Assembly (NCBI GenBank): GCA_018857735.1
Contig: JABMCL010002954.1
Span: forward strand, 96,001-160,000
Direction: 5' to 3'
DNA length: 64,000 nt
Source: Alviniconcha marisindica
Taxonomy: Eukaryota > Mollusca > Gastropoda > Provannidae
Shown here: in pieces, positions 12,501 to 21,152 of the stretch
Position numbering within the stretch: the stretch's first letter is position 1
How the letters are laid out: every line of letters begins with the position of its first letter
The notes under the pieces: generated by a model
Seen by the model: only the letters and a program-made list of their open reading frames with translations
The model's database searches: none
Told to the model about the DNA's origin: nothing
Program-made: the position numbers and the translations under genes

Positions 12501-12570
<70 letters not shown>
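11604..12570. repeat. TG-rich higher-order minisatellite, unit about 60-67 bases
   Basis: Each unit has 'gcatgtcatgtgtttgtgca', a TG run with TATG, then 'tgtacttgtgagtgtgtg'. About 13 units span 11604-12435. The array then passes into pure TG (12440-12570) with one interruption containing 'gcgcgctcatcaag'. Confidence 0.93.
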
Positions 12571-12571
<1 letters not shown>

Positions 12572-13084
12572 ATGTAGGTCTTTCCATATGTGTGTGCACG
12601 AACATGTGCATAAATGGTGCGTTGCATCTGTTGTGCATGTGGACATGTAAACTTATACCAGTTATTAAATAATAAACTCATTAATTAACAGCCTGCTTGG
12701 TTAGGTAAGTGAAGAGGATTACATCCAAACAAAGAATACTGATCAGGCACTCACGCATATCAAGAACATGATATTCAATACTGTCTGGCTCTAAAGCAAA
12801 TAAAAAATACAAGCAGCACTACCATTATCACACGTAATCCAAACATGAGCAGTAAATAACAAACTCTTGTGCTAAAATTAAAAAAATGAAATGTTAACTC
12901 CAAGCATGTACATAATATTGTAACCATGTATTAAATAGCCTGAGATCTCTTCCCCCACACAATCTCTCACACAGTGCGGCAGTGTGTGTGTGTATGCAAG
13001 GTGACTGCAACTGCCAGGTAATAATAATAATTAAAGTCTTTTTAAAGCGCAAAATCTTGTCCCTAGAGACTATTCTAAGCCCAT
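12571..13084. other. Intron, unique
   Basis: A short segment near 12990-13018 ('tatgcaaggtgactgcaact') matches sequence beside the exon end at 13469-13490, a remnant of the local duplication there. Confidence 0.55.
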
Positions 13085-13103
13085 ACACACACTCACTCAC
13101 TCA

Positions 13104-13158
<55 letters not shown>

Positions 13159-13165
13159 TCACTCA

Positions 13166-13226
<61 letters not shown>

Positions 13227-13265
13227 TCACTCACTCCTCACTCACTCACCTCACTCACTCACTCA

Positions 13266-13331
<66 letters not shown>

Positions 13332-13332
13332 C
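13085..13332. repeat. (AC)n/(ACTC)n compound microsatellite
   Basis: AC blocks are separated by short ACTC runs. It lies in the intron downstream of the second C1 exon. Confidence 0.97.
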
Positions 13333-13393
13333 ACCCACACACACAAGCATTCTGACTATACAAAGCTAAATATACACAGCTTAAAAAAAAAAA

Positions 13394-13458
13394 CAGGTGG
13401 GCCACAACAACATACCAGCCTGCTGGTTGGGGTTGCTGGGTTTGTGGGACATCCTGAG
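13394..13458 (-). pseudogene. Duplicated 3' end of C1 exon with its donor
   Basis: This segment matches 13494-13558 at an offset of exactly 100 bases with only a few mismatches. On the minus strand it contains the last part of the C1 exon (AACCCCAACCAGCAGGCTG) and a GTATGT donor. No acceptor or exon start is present, so it is a partial tandem exon copy. It could act as an alternative donor that would lengthen the exon. Confidence 0.8.
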
Positions 13459-13515
13459 GTGTACGTGCGTGTATGCAAGGTGATTGTAACTGGCAGGTGG
13501 GTCACAAGAACATAC

Positions 13516-13656
13516 CAGCCTGCTGGTTGGGGTTGCTGGGTTTGCGGGACGTGCTGAGGACAGGGATGAAGGCCGACGCCCGCTTGCCTCGCTTCTTGCC
13601 ACTGCACACCTCCACCACATCCTCCACACACTGCTTGTGGACCCCCATCTCACAGC
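13516..13656 (-). CDS. ARHGEF11/12: ARHGEF11/12 exon: C-terminal half of the C1 zinc finger
   Basis: This 141-base exon has acceptor 'ttgtgtgttgcag' and donor GTATGT. Two bases complete a serine. The peptide CEMGVHKQCVEDVVEVC supplies the last cysteine and histidine ligands of a C1 domain (spacing C-X4-H-X2-C-X7-C). A basic stretch, GKKRGKRASAFIPVL, and a short proline/asparagine tail follow. C1 domains bind two zinc ions and can contact membranes or partner proteins. The basic stretch resembles the lysine/arginine-rich segment after the RGSL domain in vertebrate paralogues. Both edges have been copied into the flanking introns. Confidence 0.95.
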
Positions 13657-14070
13657 CTGCAACACACAATCTCACAGCCTGCAAAACACACACACACTGC
13701 TTGTGGACCCCCATCTCACAGCCTGCAACACACACACACACACATCTCACAGCCTGCAACACACACACACACACACACACTGCTTGTGGACCACCATCTC
13801 ACAGCCTGCAACACACACACACACACATCTCACAGCCTGCAACACACACACACACTGCTTGTGGACCCCATCTCACAGCCTGCAACACACATACACATCT
13901 CACAGCCTGCAACACACACCCTGCATGCCAACCCCCATCTCACAGCCTGCAACACACACTGCCTGTCAACCCCCATCTCACAGCCTGCAACACACACTGC
14001 CTGTCAACCCCCATCTCACAGCCTGCAACACACACTGCCTGTCAACCCCCATCTCACAGCCTGCAAGTAC
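13657..14070. repeat. Array of copies of the C1 exon's acceptor and first codons
   Basis: About 11 units contain 'ctcacagcctgcaacacaca', which on the minus strand is the acceptor TGTGTTGCAG followed by the exon start GCTGTGAG. Several units also carry the next bases, so they encode GCEMGVHKQCV again, followed by CA tracts. The unit length varies from about 28 to 50 bases because of CA runs. The array touches the real exon without a gap. Confidence 0.9.
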
Positions 14071-14646
14071 AAGAGTGCAGATGACCATAGCCTGACCCAT
14101 CCACAGACCTCACCATGCAACAGTGTCCCCCCCCCCCCCCCCCCATCTCACAGCCTGCAACCACAAAACACTGTGTAACAACTTGACCCCAACCTCAAAT
14201 CTCCACCAGCTTGCAAACTTAATGATGTGATGGCCAATACCAACAACCCCCCCCCCCAACCACACACATCACCATGTAATAACCTGGTATCTCATCCCAC
14301 AATCATATATATATATCTGCACGTAACACATCAATAGCACTTTCTCACCTCGCAGGTTGCAATAATGCACCCCCCCCGACCCCCCCACACACCTTCTCAC
14401 AGTCTCAACGGGCACTGACCTAGGTCTGACAAGAGAAACCCTGGCTACACATGCCCCCCTTCCTGAGCCCCACCACCTCCTCTGGCTCTTTAAGAGGTGA
14501 GCGGTGAGCACTGGGTTGCCTGTCAACATGGCACTCCGACACAAGGTACGTCTCATGTGTCCCCCCCCCCCCCCCCCCCTCAAACCATCCACTCCTCTGG
14601 CTCTTCAAGAGGTGAGCGTGGGGTTGGCTGCCAGCCTGGCACTCAC
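14071..14646. repeat. Poly-C rich intron with diverged copies of the first C1 exon's donor region
   Basis: Poly-C runs occur near 14128-14146, 14248-14258 and 14560-14580. 'cctctggctctttaagagg' near 14477 matches 'cctctggctcttcaagagg' near 14595. Pieces resembling the exon's 3' end ('tctgacaagagaaaccctgg' near 14435; 'ctccgacacaaggtacg' near 14534) precede the true 'tctgacacaggaagccctgg' at 14647. This is a three-copy duplication of about 110 bases spanning the exon end and donor. Confidence 0.7.
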
Positions 14647-14755
14647 TCTGACACAGGAAGCCCTGGTAGCCCACTCCCCAGATGAGCCCCTCACACTTGG
14701 AGCACAGCGTTGGCACGTAGAAATGCTGCAGGTTGAACTGGTGGCCCTTCATCGT
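14647..14755 (-). CDS. ARHGEF11/12: ARHGEF11/12 exon: N-terminal half of the C1 zinc finger
   Basis: This 109-base exon has acceptor 'gacgatggcgtggttttgcag' shortened here to its end GTTTTGCAG, and donor GTGAGT. It starts in phase 0 and leaves one base. The peptide begins TMKGHQFNLQHFYVPTLCSK and continues CEGLIWGVGYQGFLCQ. With the next exon it gives a complete H-X12-C-X2-C-X13-C-X2-C-X4-H-X2-C-X7-C pattern (about residues 528-577), with the typical F, P, W and QG residues of C1 domains. This domain lies between RGSL and DH as in fly RhoGEF2. Whether it binds diacylglycerol cannot be told from the motif. Confidence 0.96.
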
Positions 14756-14879
14756 CTGCAAAACCACGCCATCGTCAGCCTTGTTAATTACCTCGTTTAT
14801 GAAACAACAACAGAATGCCGCATAACTCGCGTCATGATACAAATACCACACAATACGTTTAGAGGGCTAGGGGGAAAGG
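14756..14879. other. Short intron segment
   Basis: Unique sequence between the first C1 exon and a minisatellite. Confidence 0.5.
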
Positions 14880-15345
14880 GTTATCATCGTTAATGTTGTA
14901 AATATCATCCTCGACATCCTCATGGTTGACATAGCCATTACAATCATCATCAGCGACATCCTCATGGTTGACATAGCCATTACAACCATCATCAGCGACA
15001 TCCTCATGGTTGACATAGCCATTACAATCATCATCAGCGACATCCTCATGGTTGACATAGCCATTACAACCATCATCAGCGACATCCTCATGGTTGTGAT
15101 AGCCATTACAATCATCATCATCAATATATCCCTGTGGTTGTGATAGCCATTACAATCATCATCATCAATATCCCTGTGGTTGTCACAGCCATTACAATCA
15201 TCATCATCAATATCCCTGTGGTTGTCACAGCCATTACAATCATCATCATTGACATCCTCATGGTTGTCATAGCCATTACAATCATCATCAAGGAGATCCC
15301 CGTAGCTGTCCTTGGCATTACCATCATCATCATCGACCATCATCA
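14880..15345. repeat. 42-base minisatellite
   Basis: Units contain 'catcctcatggttgacatag' then 'ccattacaatcatcatcagc'. About 11 copies are present. The right half uses variants with 'tgtggttgtcacag'. The 42-base period keeps frames open on both strands. The minus strand reads as aspartate-rich repeats, but no splice sites or domain support coding. Confidence 0.93.
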
Positions 15346-16134
15346 CTGCGGCGACTGCAATCACCATTATCACTGCTGTTCCTGCCAGAATTGTTATTAC
15401 TAATCACGGATCAAGCCAGGACTCTCGATGTCTGTGGGTACAGCAGACAATGCCTCCTATTGTCTAACAGATCAGGGCCCGGTTCCATAGCACACTTAAT
15501 GATAATTATAATGCACAAGTGTACTGACTACACAGAACTGAATTTACAGCCAACTTCAACAGATAACAAACAGGGACTTGAGGCACAGGAAGACAGCAGA
15601 GCAGTACAGAATACGTGGCATGCCTACTGTTTGGGAAAAAGAAATGTCTTGACATTAGATTGGAGGAAGTCAAGAGTGTTTTTTTGTTTGAGAACAAGGG
15701 GAAGGTCATTCTGTGTAAAGGGGCTGAAGACAAAAAAAGGCGCAGGAACCAACAGTGGAAAGTCTGGTGTGAAGAATATGGAGGCTAAGGTATCAGAAGC
15801 AAAGTGGAGAGTACGGGAGGGTGTGTAAAGCTGAACCCAGTCACAGAGATAAGACAGAGCAGCGCACATGATACATTTATCGCTGAGAGTGTGTATCTTG
15901 TACTGGATTCACTGTGGGATTGGGACCCAGTGGAGAGATTGAAACAGAGGAGTGACAGTGTCAGTTTTACATTTCTTGCAGAATAAAGCCAACACCACAG
16001 TTCTGATTGATGCAATGATGGTTTTAGACAGAAGAAGCAGGCAGACCGTAAAGAAGAGAATTTCAGTAGTCCAGGCATGACAGAATGAGTGAGGTGACCA
16101 GTTTCACTGTAGGATTGATAGATGGTGGATAGAT
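15346..16134. other. Intron, single-copy in window
   Basis: There is no tandem repeat. The segment around 15640-16080 has even base composition and the look of an old dispersed repeat, for example 'gggattgggacccagtgg', but I cannot match it to a named family and find no second copy here. Confidence 0.4.
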
Positions 16135-16500
16135 ACTTCTGGATACATCTGATCTACAAGTGATGAAGGGGTCAGTGAGGATGACAGGATCTACCAGTGA
16201 TGAAGGAGTCGGTGTGGTTGACAGGGTCAACACGTAATGAAGGGGTCAGCGAGGTTGACAGGATCAACAAGTGATGAAGGAGTCGGTGTGGTTCACAGGA
16301 TCAACAAGTAATGAAGGGGAGGCTGACAGGATCAACAAGTGATGAAGGAGTCGGTGTGGTGGACAGGATCAACAAGTGATGAAGGGGTTAGTGTGGTTGA
16401 CAGGATCTACAAGTGATGAAGGGGTCAGTGTGGTTGACAGGATCAACAAATGATGAAGGGGTCAGTGTGGCTGACAGGATCAACAAGCGACTTCAGCATG
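16135..16500. repeat. 37-base minisatellite
   Basis: Units contain 'gacaggatcaacaagtgatg' then 'aaggggtcagtgtggtt'. About nine copies. A smaller duplication ('cgacttcagcatgctacg') follows at 16489-16530. Confidence 0.92.
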
Positions 16501-16595
16501 CTACGCAATACGCGACTTCAGCATGCTACGGCTGCAGAACAGAGCACAAGCTTTCAGCACGATTGCTGAACTTTCACCCTGGCCACCATTATTAC

Positions 16596-16785
16596 CTTGG
16601 CCTTAGCGGAGCGCGACCCCGGGATCTTGAAGCCCCGCTTGTCCTTCATGATGAAGCTCTGCACCCGCTCCAGTATGCCGCTGCTGGACGACTTGTTGAT
16701 GCCCACCTGGCGGAAGAAGGTGGCCAGGGCCCAGCCCATCGCCAGATCCCGGTCCGACAGCTTGTGCCCAGACTCGTCCTGAGTG
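16596..16785 (-). CDS. ARHGEF11/12: ARHGEF11/12 exon: C-terminal part of the RGS-like domain
   Basis: This 190-base exon has acceptor 'gcatgcctcaacag' and donor GTAATA. One base completes a cysteine codon, and it ends in phase 0. The peptide includes [40 protein letters not shown] and [20 protein letters not shown]. It matches the last helices of the RGSL domain and the 'GF.PK' turn that ends it in ARHGEF11/12 (about residues 460-523). This region packs under the RGS core and helps bind activated G-alpha-12/13. The next exon begins the C1 domain only a few residues later. Confidence 0.94.
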
Positions 16786-16829
16786 CTGTTGAGGCATGCC
16801 AACGACACCGTCATCAGTCCAACACCGCC

Positions 16830-17035
16830 GCAGACACACAGACAGACACCATACCACATACACGCACACACACACACCATACCACACACACGCACGCACA
16901 CACACCATACCACACACACATACATGCACACACACACATACACACACATGCACACACCATACCACACACACGCATGCACACACACCATACCACACACACA
17001 CACACGCACGCGATACCACACACACACACACAGGC
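16830..17035. repeat. (CA)n compound repeat
   Basis: Repeats of 'ccatacc' plus CA runs with CG and TG variants, about seven units. Confidence 0.93.
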
Positions 17036-17279
17036 ACAGACAGTCTGAGCGCTTCTGTCAGCCATCTAGCACTGTTCACAAAGTCTAGCTCCAACACAGC
17101 ACATTTTTTGTACACTCACTGTACGCAGGAAAAAGATGAGACATTATTTCATCACACCCGCACATGTTACTGTTGGGGTACACTTTCATTTTCAGCCCAA
17201 CTAGTGTTACACGAGTTACTTCTCATCTAATCAGTGTTACTTGAGGCATTTTTCAGCTTAGTGTTACACGAGATATCCA
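17036..17279. other. Intron, unique with short 'gtgttac' repeats
   Basis: 'agtgttacacgag' recurs three times near 17203-17272, possibly the worn edge of the array to the right. Confidence 0.5.
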
Positions 17280-17745
17280 TACATCTCTCAATTCACCAGA
17301 AGCGTAACACAAATTCACCAGAAGTGTAACACCAAGTATCTCTCTCAACCCACCTGTGTTACATGGTGTGCATCTCTTAACTCACCAACGTTAATCTCTC
17401 TCAACTCATTAGTGTCACATGGGGCACCTCTCAACAACTCCCCACTGTTCCATGAGGTACATCAATACATCTCTCAGCTCACCAGTGTTCCATGAGGTAC
17501 ATCAATACATCTCTCAGCTCACCACTGTTCCATGAGGTACATCAATACATCTCTCAGCTCACCAGTGTTCCATGAGGTACATCAATACATCTCTCAGCTC
17601 ACCAGTGTCACATGGGGCACCTCTCAACAACTCCCCACTGTTCCATGAGGTACATCAATACATCTCTCAGCTCACCAGTGTCAAAAGAGGTATTTCTCCT
17701 GAACTCACTCGCCACATTACATCAGATACATTTCTCCCAACTCAC
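17280..17745. repeat. 40-base array of copies of the exon end and donor
   Basis: Units read 'ctctcagctcaccagtgttc' then 'catgaggtacatcaatacat'. On the minus strand each gives TACCTCATG, a short spacer, then CTGGTGAGCTGAG. That is a near copy of the adjoining exon's end (TACCTCATG ... CGCTG) and donor GTGAGT. About six regular units (17440-17690) and several diverged ones are present, up to the exon boundary. Confidence 0.88.
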
Positions 17746-17848
17746 CAGCGCAAGAGATGAGGCATGAGGTATTTCTCAATCATCTTCATCTCCGTGTTCT
17801 TGTCCATGTTCTCGCGCAGTTCATGGACCCCAAAAATGCTGCCAAGAC
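17746..17848 (-). CDS. ARHGEF11/12: ARHGEF11/12 exon: RGS-like domain, helical segment
   Basis: This 103-base exon has acceptor 'gtttctgggtgcag' and donor GTGAGT, with two bases at each end shared with neighbours. The peptide is LGSIFGVHELRENMDKNTEM followed by KMIEKYLMPHLLR. It forms part of the RGSL helical bundle (about residues 426-460) and is charged and helical. In vertebrate paralogues the corresponding segment is longer, so this version is compact. The array to its left copies its last codons and donor. Confidence 0.93.
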
Positions 17849-18486
17849 CTGCACCCAGAAACCAGTTCATCAGCTTGTCTGCACACGACCTGCTCATACT
17901 TTCAACCGTGGTCTCATGCAAAACCTCACTTTTAGCATTCACTGAGTGCTTTTTAGTCACAGTTTACTGATGTCCTGTTCTTTTCCTTTTTTCCCCTTTC
18001 TTTCTCAAAAGCTTATGCTCATCGAGAAACTTTAAACATCTGTAAAATTTGGTAACTTGAGGGTTCCAAAATACATATTTTAATATGAGAATTCGGAAAG
18101 ATTAGTCAACAAGTCTATCAAAACTCAAGCAAAATTAACAAGGACCTTTGTAATGAAGCTAGTAAAAACAACATTTTCTATCCTTTTGATATGATTTTGT
18201 AACAGGGGATCTTTGCACTGAAGCATGTAAAATCATTTTCTATCCTTTTTCAAACAGGGGATCTTTGCACTGAAGCATGTAAAAACATCAGTTGTTATTA
18301 CCTGTTTTACAAAGCTTCTATAACAGAAAGGTTCGCTGCAAACCCTTTTGGGAGACGTGCTCCAAACCGTCTTGGGAGACACGTTCCAAAACAGTTCGCT
18401 ACAAACCGTCTTGGGAGACAGGCTCCAAAACAAAGTAACTGAACACCACTCTGCCAACTGCGACACATCAAAATGGCTGGACGATT
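17849..18486. other. Intron with small duplications
   Basis: 'ggggatctttgcactgaagc' occurs twice (18208 and 18257). 'accgtcttgggagaca' and relatives occur three times between 18340 and 18425. Otherwise the sequence is unique. Confidence 0.7.
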
Positions 18487-19194
18487 AAGACTACACCAGC
18501 GTGGTCCCCAGTACCCATTAAAGACTACACCAGCGCAGTCCCCAGTACCCATTAAAGACTACACCAGCGCAGTCCCCAGTACCCATTAAAGACTACACCA
18601 GCACAGTCCCCAGTATCCATTGAAGACTACACCAGTGCGGTCCCCAGTACCCATTAAAGACAACAACAGGGCAGTCTCCACTACCCATTAAAGACCACAA
18701 CAGCGCAGTCCCCAGTACCCATTAAAAACTATACCAACGTGGTCCCCAGTACCCATTAAAGACTACAACAGCGCAGTCCCCAGTACCCATTAAAGACCAC
18801 AACAGCGCAGTCCCCAGTACCCATTAAAGACTACACCAGCGCGGTCCCCAGTACCCATTAAAGACTACACCAGTGCGGTCCCCAGTACCCATTAAAGACT
18901 ACAACAGCACAGTCCCCAGGACCCATTAAAGACTACACCAGCGCGGTCCCCAGTACCCATTAAAGACTACAACAGCACAGTCCCCAGGACCCATTAAAGA
19001 CTACACCTGCGCAGTCCCCAGTACCCCTTAAAGACTGCAACCACGCGGTCCCCAGTACCCATTAAAGACTACAACAGCACAGTCCCCAGGACCCATTAAA
19101 GACTACACCAGCGCGGTCCCCAGTACCCATTAAAGACTACAACCACGCGGTCCCCAGTACCCATTAAAGACTACAACAGCGCAGTCTCCAGTAC
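18487..19194. repeat. 34-base array seeded by the adjoining exon's donor
   Basis: About 21 units contain 'gactacaccagcgcagtccc' then 'cagtacccattaaa'. Each unit on the minus strand holds GGGTACTGGGGA, matching the real donor at 19194 (GGGTACTGGAGA). The last unit joins the exon directly, the change from repeat to exon occurring within 'cagtacccaagtctcg'. The intron is therefore almost entirely tandem donor-like sites. Confidence 0.95.
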
Positions 19195-19372
19195 CCAAGT
19201 CTCGCTTGTTCCTGAAGTCGGCCAGCTGCTCGCTGATCTCCCCGCTGAGAGCCGCCCGACATCCGTCAAACATGTTGCGCAGCACCGCCTCGTTCTCATT
19301 GCGACTGGCTCCTGCGGCCAGAACGTCGTTCACCTGAGCCACCAGGGACTCGCCCACCTCGATGTGTAGGGG
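19195..19372 (-). CDS. ARHGEF11/12: ARHGEF11/12 exon: core of the RGS-like domain
   Basis: This 178-base exon has acceptor 'gtgtgtctgcag' and donor GTACTG, starting in phase 0 and leaving one base. The peptide includes PLHIEVGESLVAQVNDVLAA, GASRNENEAVLRNMFDGCRA and ISEQLADFRNKRDLG. It matches the RGSL core of ARHGEF11/12, where a similar 'L.DFR.KR.LGL' segment occurs (about residues 366-425). The domain recognises G-alpha-12/13 and in some members stimulates GTP hydrolysis. Whether it has GAP activity here cannot be judged, since the acidic residues for that lie N-terminal to the core. Confidence 0.95.
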
Positions 19373-20096
19373 CTGCAGACACACAGGCAACCACTTACAC
19401 ACACTATAATAGTCCTGTGTGCTCACATGATACATGTTAACCTACAATTTTCTATACACGTGTTGAGGACAGCCTTACTGAAACAATTTCCATAAAGTAA
19501 TATATGGAAACACACGCATGCACACACGCACCCACACACACACACTCGGTGAATTCAGACAAGTATGACATGGATCTGCATGCACAAGCGTGTGAGCGCG
19601 TGTACACGCACACACACACACGCACACACACTGACTGTAGCAGAAACTGGGTACTAATATTAGCTGGGGCGGGAACATTGAGAGAAGAGGGAAGTTTTCA
19701 GTTTGGCTTTAAAAGATGACACGGTTGAGCAATGTCTAAAGTAACTGACCAGACCAACACATCTAACAATTTTCTGACCATGAAATTTCCCATAACTACT
19801 GCTGCATGTGTGCTACAAGTGGGACGACTTTTAGGCTGTTGCTTTTAATGCGGTGACAGGCATTGTTATGTGTGTGAGTGGGGCTGGACTGGGTGGTGGT
19901 GGTAGGGGGGGGGGGACGGCCAACCGTGTGCGCAGGTGAGTGTGCACGTGTTTGTGCATGTACAAGTGCAGACATGTCTGGACACGTTTGCACACATGCA
20001 CATGTGAACATGCATGTGATGCAAATGCATGAGTGAACAATGTGTATGCTTTATGCTCATACAAGAATAGTCTTTTAAGTGCAGGTCTGAACTCAC
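19373..20096. other. Intron, unique with short CA tracts
   Basis: A CA/CG-rich part lies near 19508-19630, and poly-G is near 19905-19916. No exon was found besides those listed. Confidence 0.5.
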
Positions 20097-20201
20097 AGCA
20101 GGACCAGCAAGGAAGGTGGAGAAAATCTCGTATCCCCATTTGCGTAGATCTTTTGTGTTGCCTGCTGACTGCTTGTAGGAATCCGTCACGATGTAGAAAA
20201 A
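20097..20201 (-). CDS. ARHGEF11/12: ARHGEF11/12 exon: RGS-like domain, early helices
   Basis: This 105-base exon (35 codons, phase 0 at both ends) has acceptor 'gttttgtgtttcag' and donor GTGAGT. The peptide is FFYIVTDSYKQSAGNTKDLR followed by KWGYEIFSTFLAGPA. It corresponds to the 'LCYLYSDLYK...' region of vertebrate RGSL domains, with a conserved aromatic-rich helix and 'F..F' packing residues. Joined to its neighbours it reads through ALFFYIV and GPAPLHI without a break. Confidence 0.95.
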
Positions 20202-20224
20202 CTGAAACACAAAACGGATGATTT

Positions 20225-21044
20225 AGACAGACAAAGAAACAGAAGAACACAGACGGACAGCCACTGAAGAAAGAGGAAGATGAACAGAAGAACACAGAGA
20301 CACACTGAGAAGAGAGAGAAATAACAGGACAGATTATGAAGCGATGGGAAGACAGGCGGACAAAAACACAGACCAAAAAGAAGCAGAACGCAGGGGAACA
20401 CAAAGACGGACAAATAATAGAAAAAGGTTGACAGAGGGAGGAAAACACACATGGACAGACAGCAAAGAAACAGGAAGAGACATAGGGCCACAGAGACAGG
20501 CAGACAGCAACAGGAAGATGGATGGAGGGACAGAGACAAAACAGGAAAAGGGACAGTGGAGCAGACAGACAGCAGAGGAACACATGAGACAGACAGACAC
20601 AGACAAAAGAAGAAAGGAACTGTGGAGGAGAGACAGAAGAACACATGAGATGGACAAAGACAAAAGAAGACAGGAACAGTGGAGGAGAGACAGCAGGGGA
20701 ACACATGAGACAGACACAGACAAAACAGGAAAAGGGACAGTGGAGCAGACAGACAGCAGAGGAAAACATGAGACAGACAGACACAGACAAAAGCGGACCG
20801 GAACAGTGGACGAGACAGACAGCAGAAAAACAGACACAGATAAAAGAGGACAGGAACAGTGGAGGAGACAGTCAGCAGAGGAACAGACCGACTAAAAGAG
20901 GGCAGGAACAGTAGAGGAGACAGACAAAAGAGGAACACATGAGACAGACAAAAGAGGAACACATGAGACAGACAAAAGAGGAACACACGAGACAGACAAA
21001 AGAGGGCCGGAACAGTGGAGGAAACAGTCAGCAGAGGAACGTAC
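20225..21044. repeat. Purine-rich array containing the adjoining exon's donor region
   Basis: Units share 'aggaacagtggaggagacag' then 'acagcagaggaacacatgag'. Their period is about 60-70 bases with shorter 'gacagacaaaagaggaacac' units at the right. The segment immediately left of the exon, 'cagtcagcagaggaacgtac', is a unit in which the donor GTACGTTCC is intact. Long minus-strand open frames (to 336 codons) arise from the repeat. Confidence 0.88.
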
Positions 21045-21152
21045 CAAGGCACACGGATCACTGTTGGAGATGAGGTAGTGCAGCAAAACCGCCATGTGGG
21101 CCGGTTTCTTCTCCAGAAGACGGATATCGGAGAAGGGGCCGGTGTCACATGT
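21045..21152 (-). CDS. ARHGEF11/12: ARHGEF11/12 exon: start of the RGS-like domain
   Basis: This 108-base exon (36 codons, phase 0 at both ends) has acceptor 'tttgtggtttcag' and donor GTACGT. It begins TCDTGPFSDIRLLEKKPAHM and continues AVLLHYLISNSDPCAL. This matches the family signature near the RGSL start ('ELLKSRPAHLAVFLHHVVSQFDP' type, quoted as a pattern only) at about residues 296-331. The strong match here is the best single evidence for family identity. Confidence 0.97.

Noticed and set aside
14867..15373. Aspartate-rich 'DDDCNG' repeats resembling calcium-binding motifs
   Set aside because: The pattern follows from a 42-base minisatellite; no acceptor or donor suits it and it lies between exons that already join in phase.
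15640..16080. LINE-like fragment
   Set aside because: There is no reverse-transcriptase motif in any frame and no second copy in the window; only a vague resemblance to dispersed repeats.
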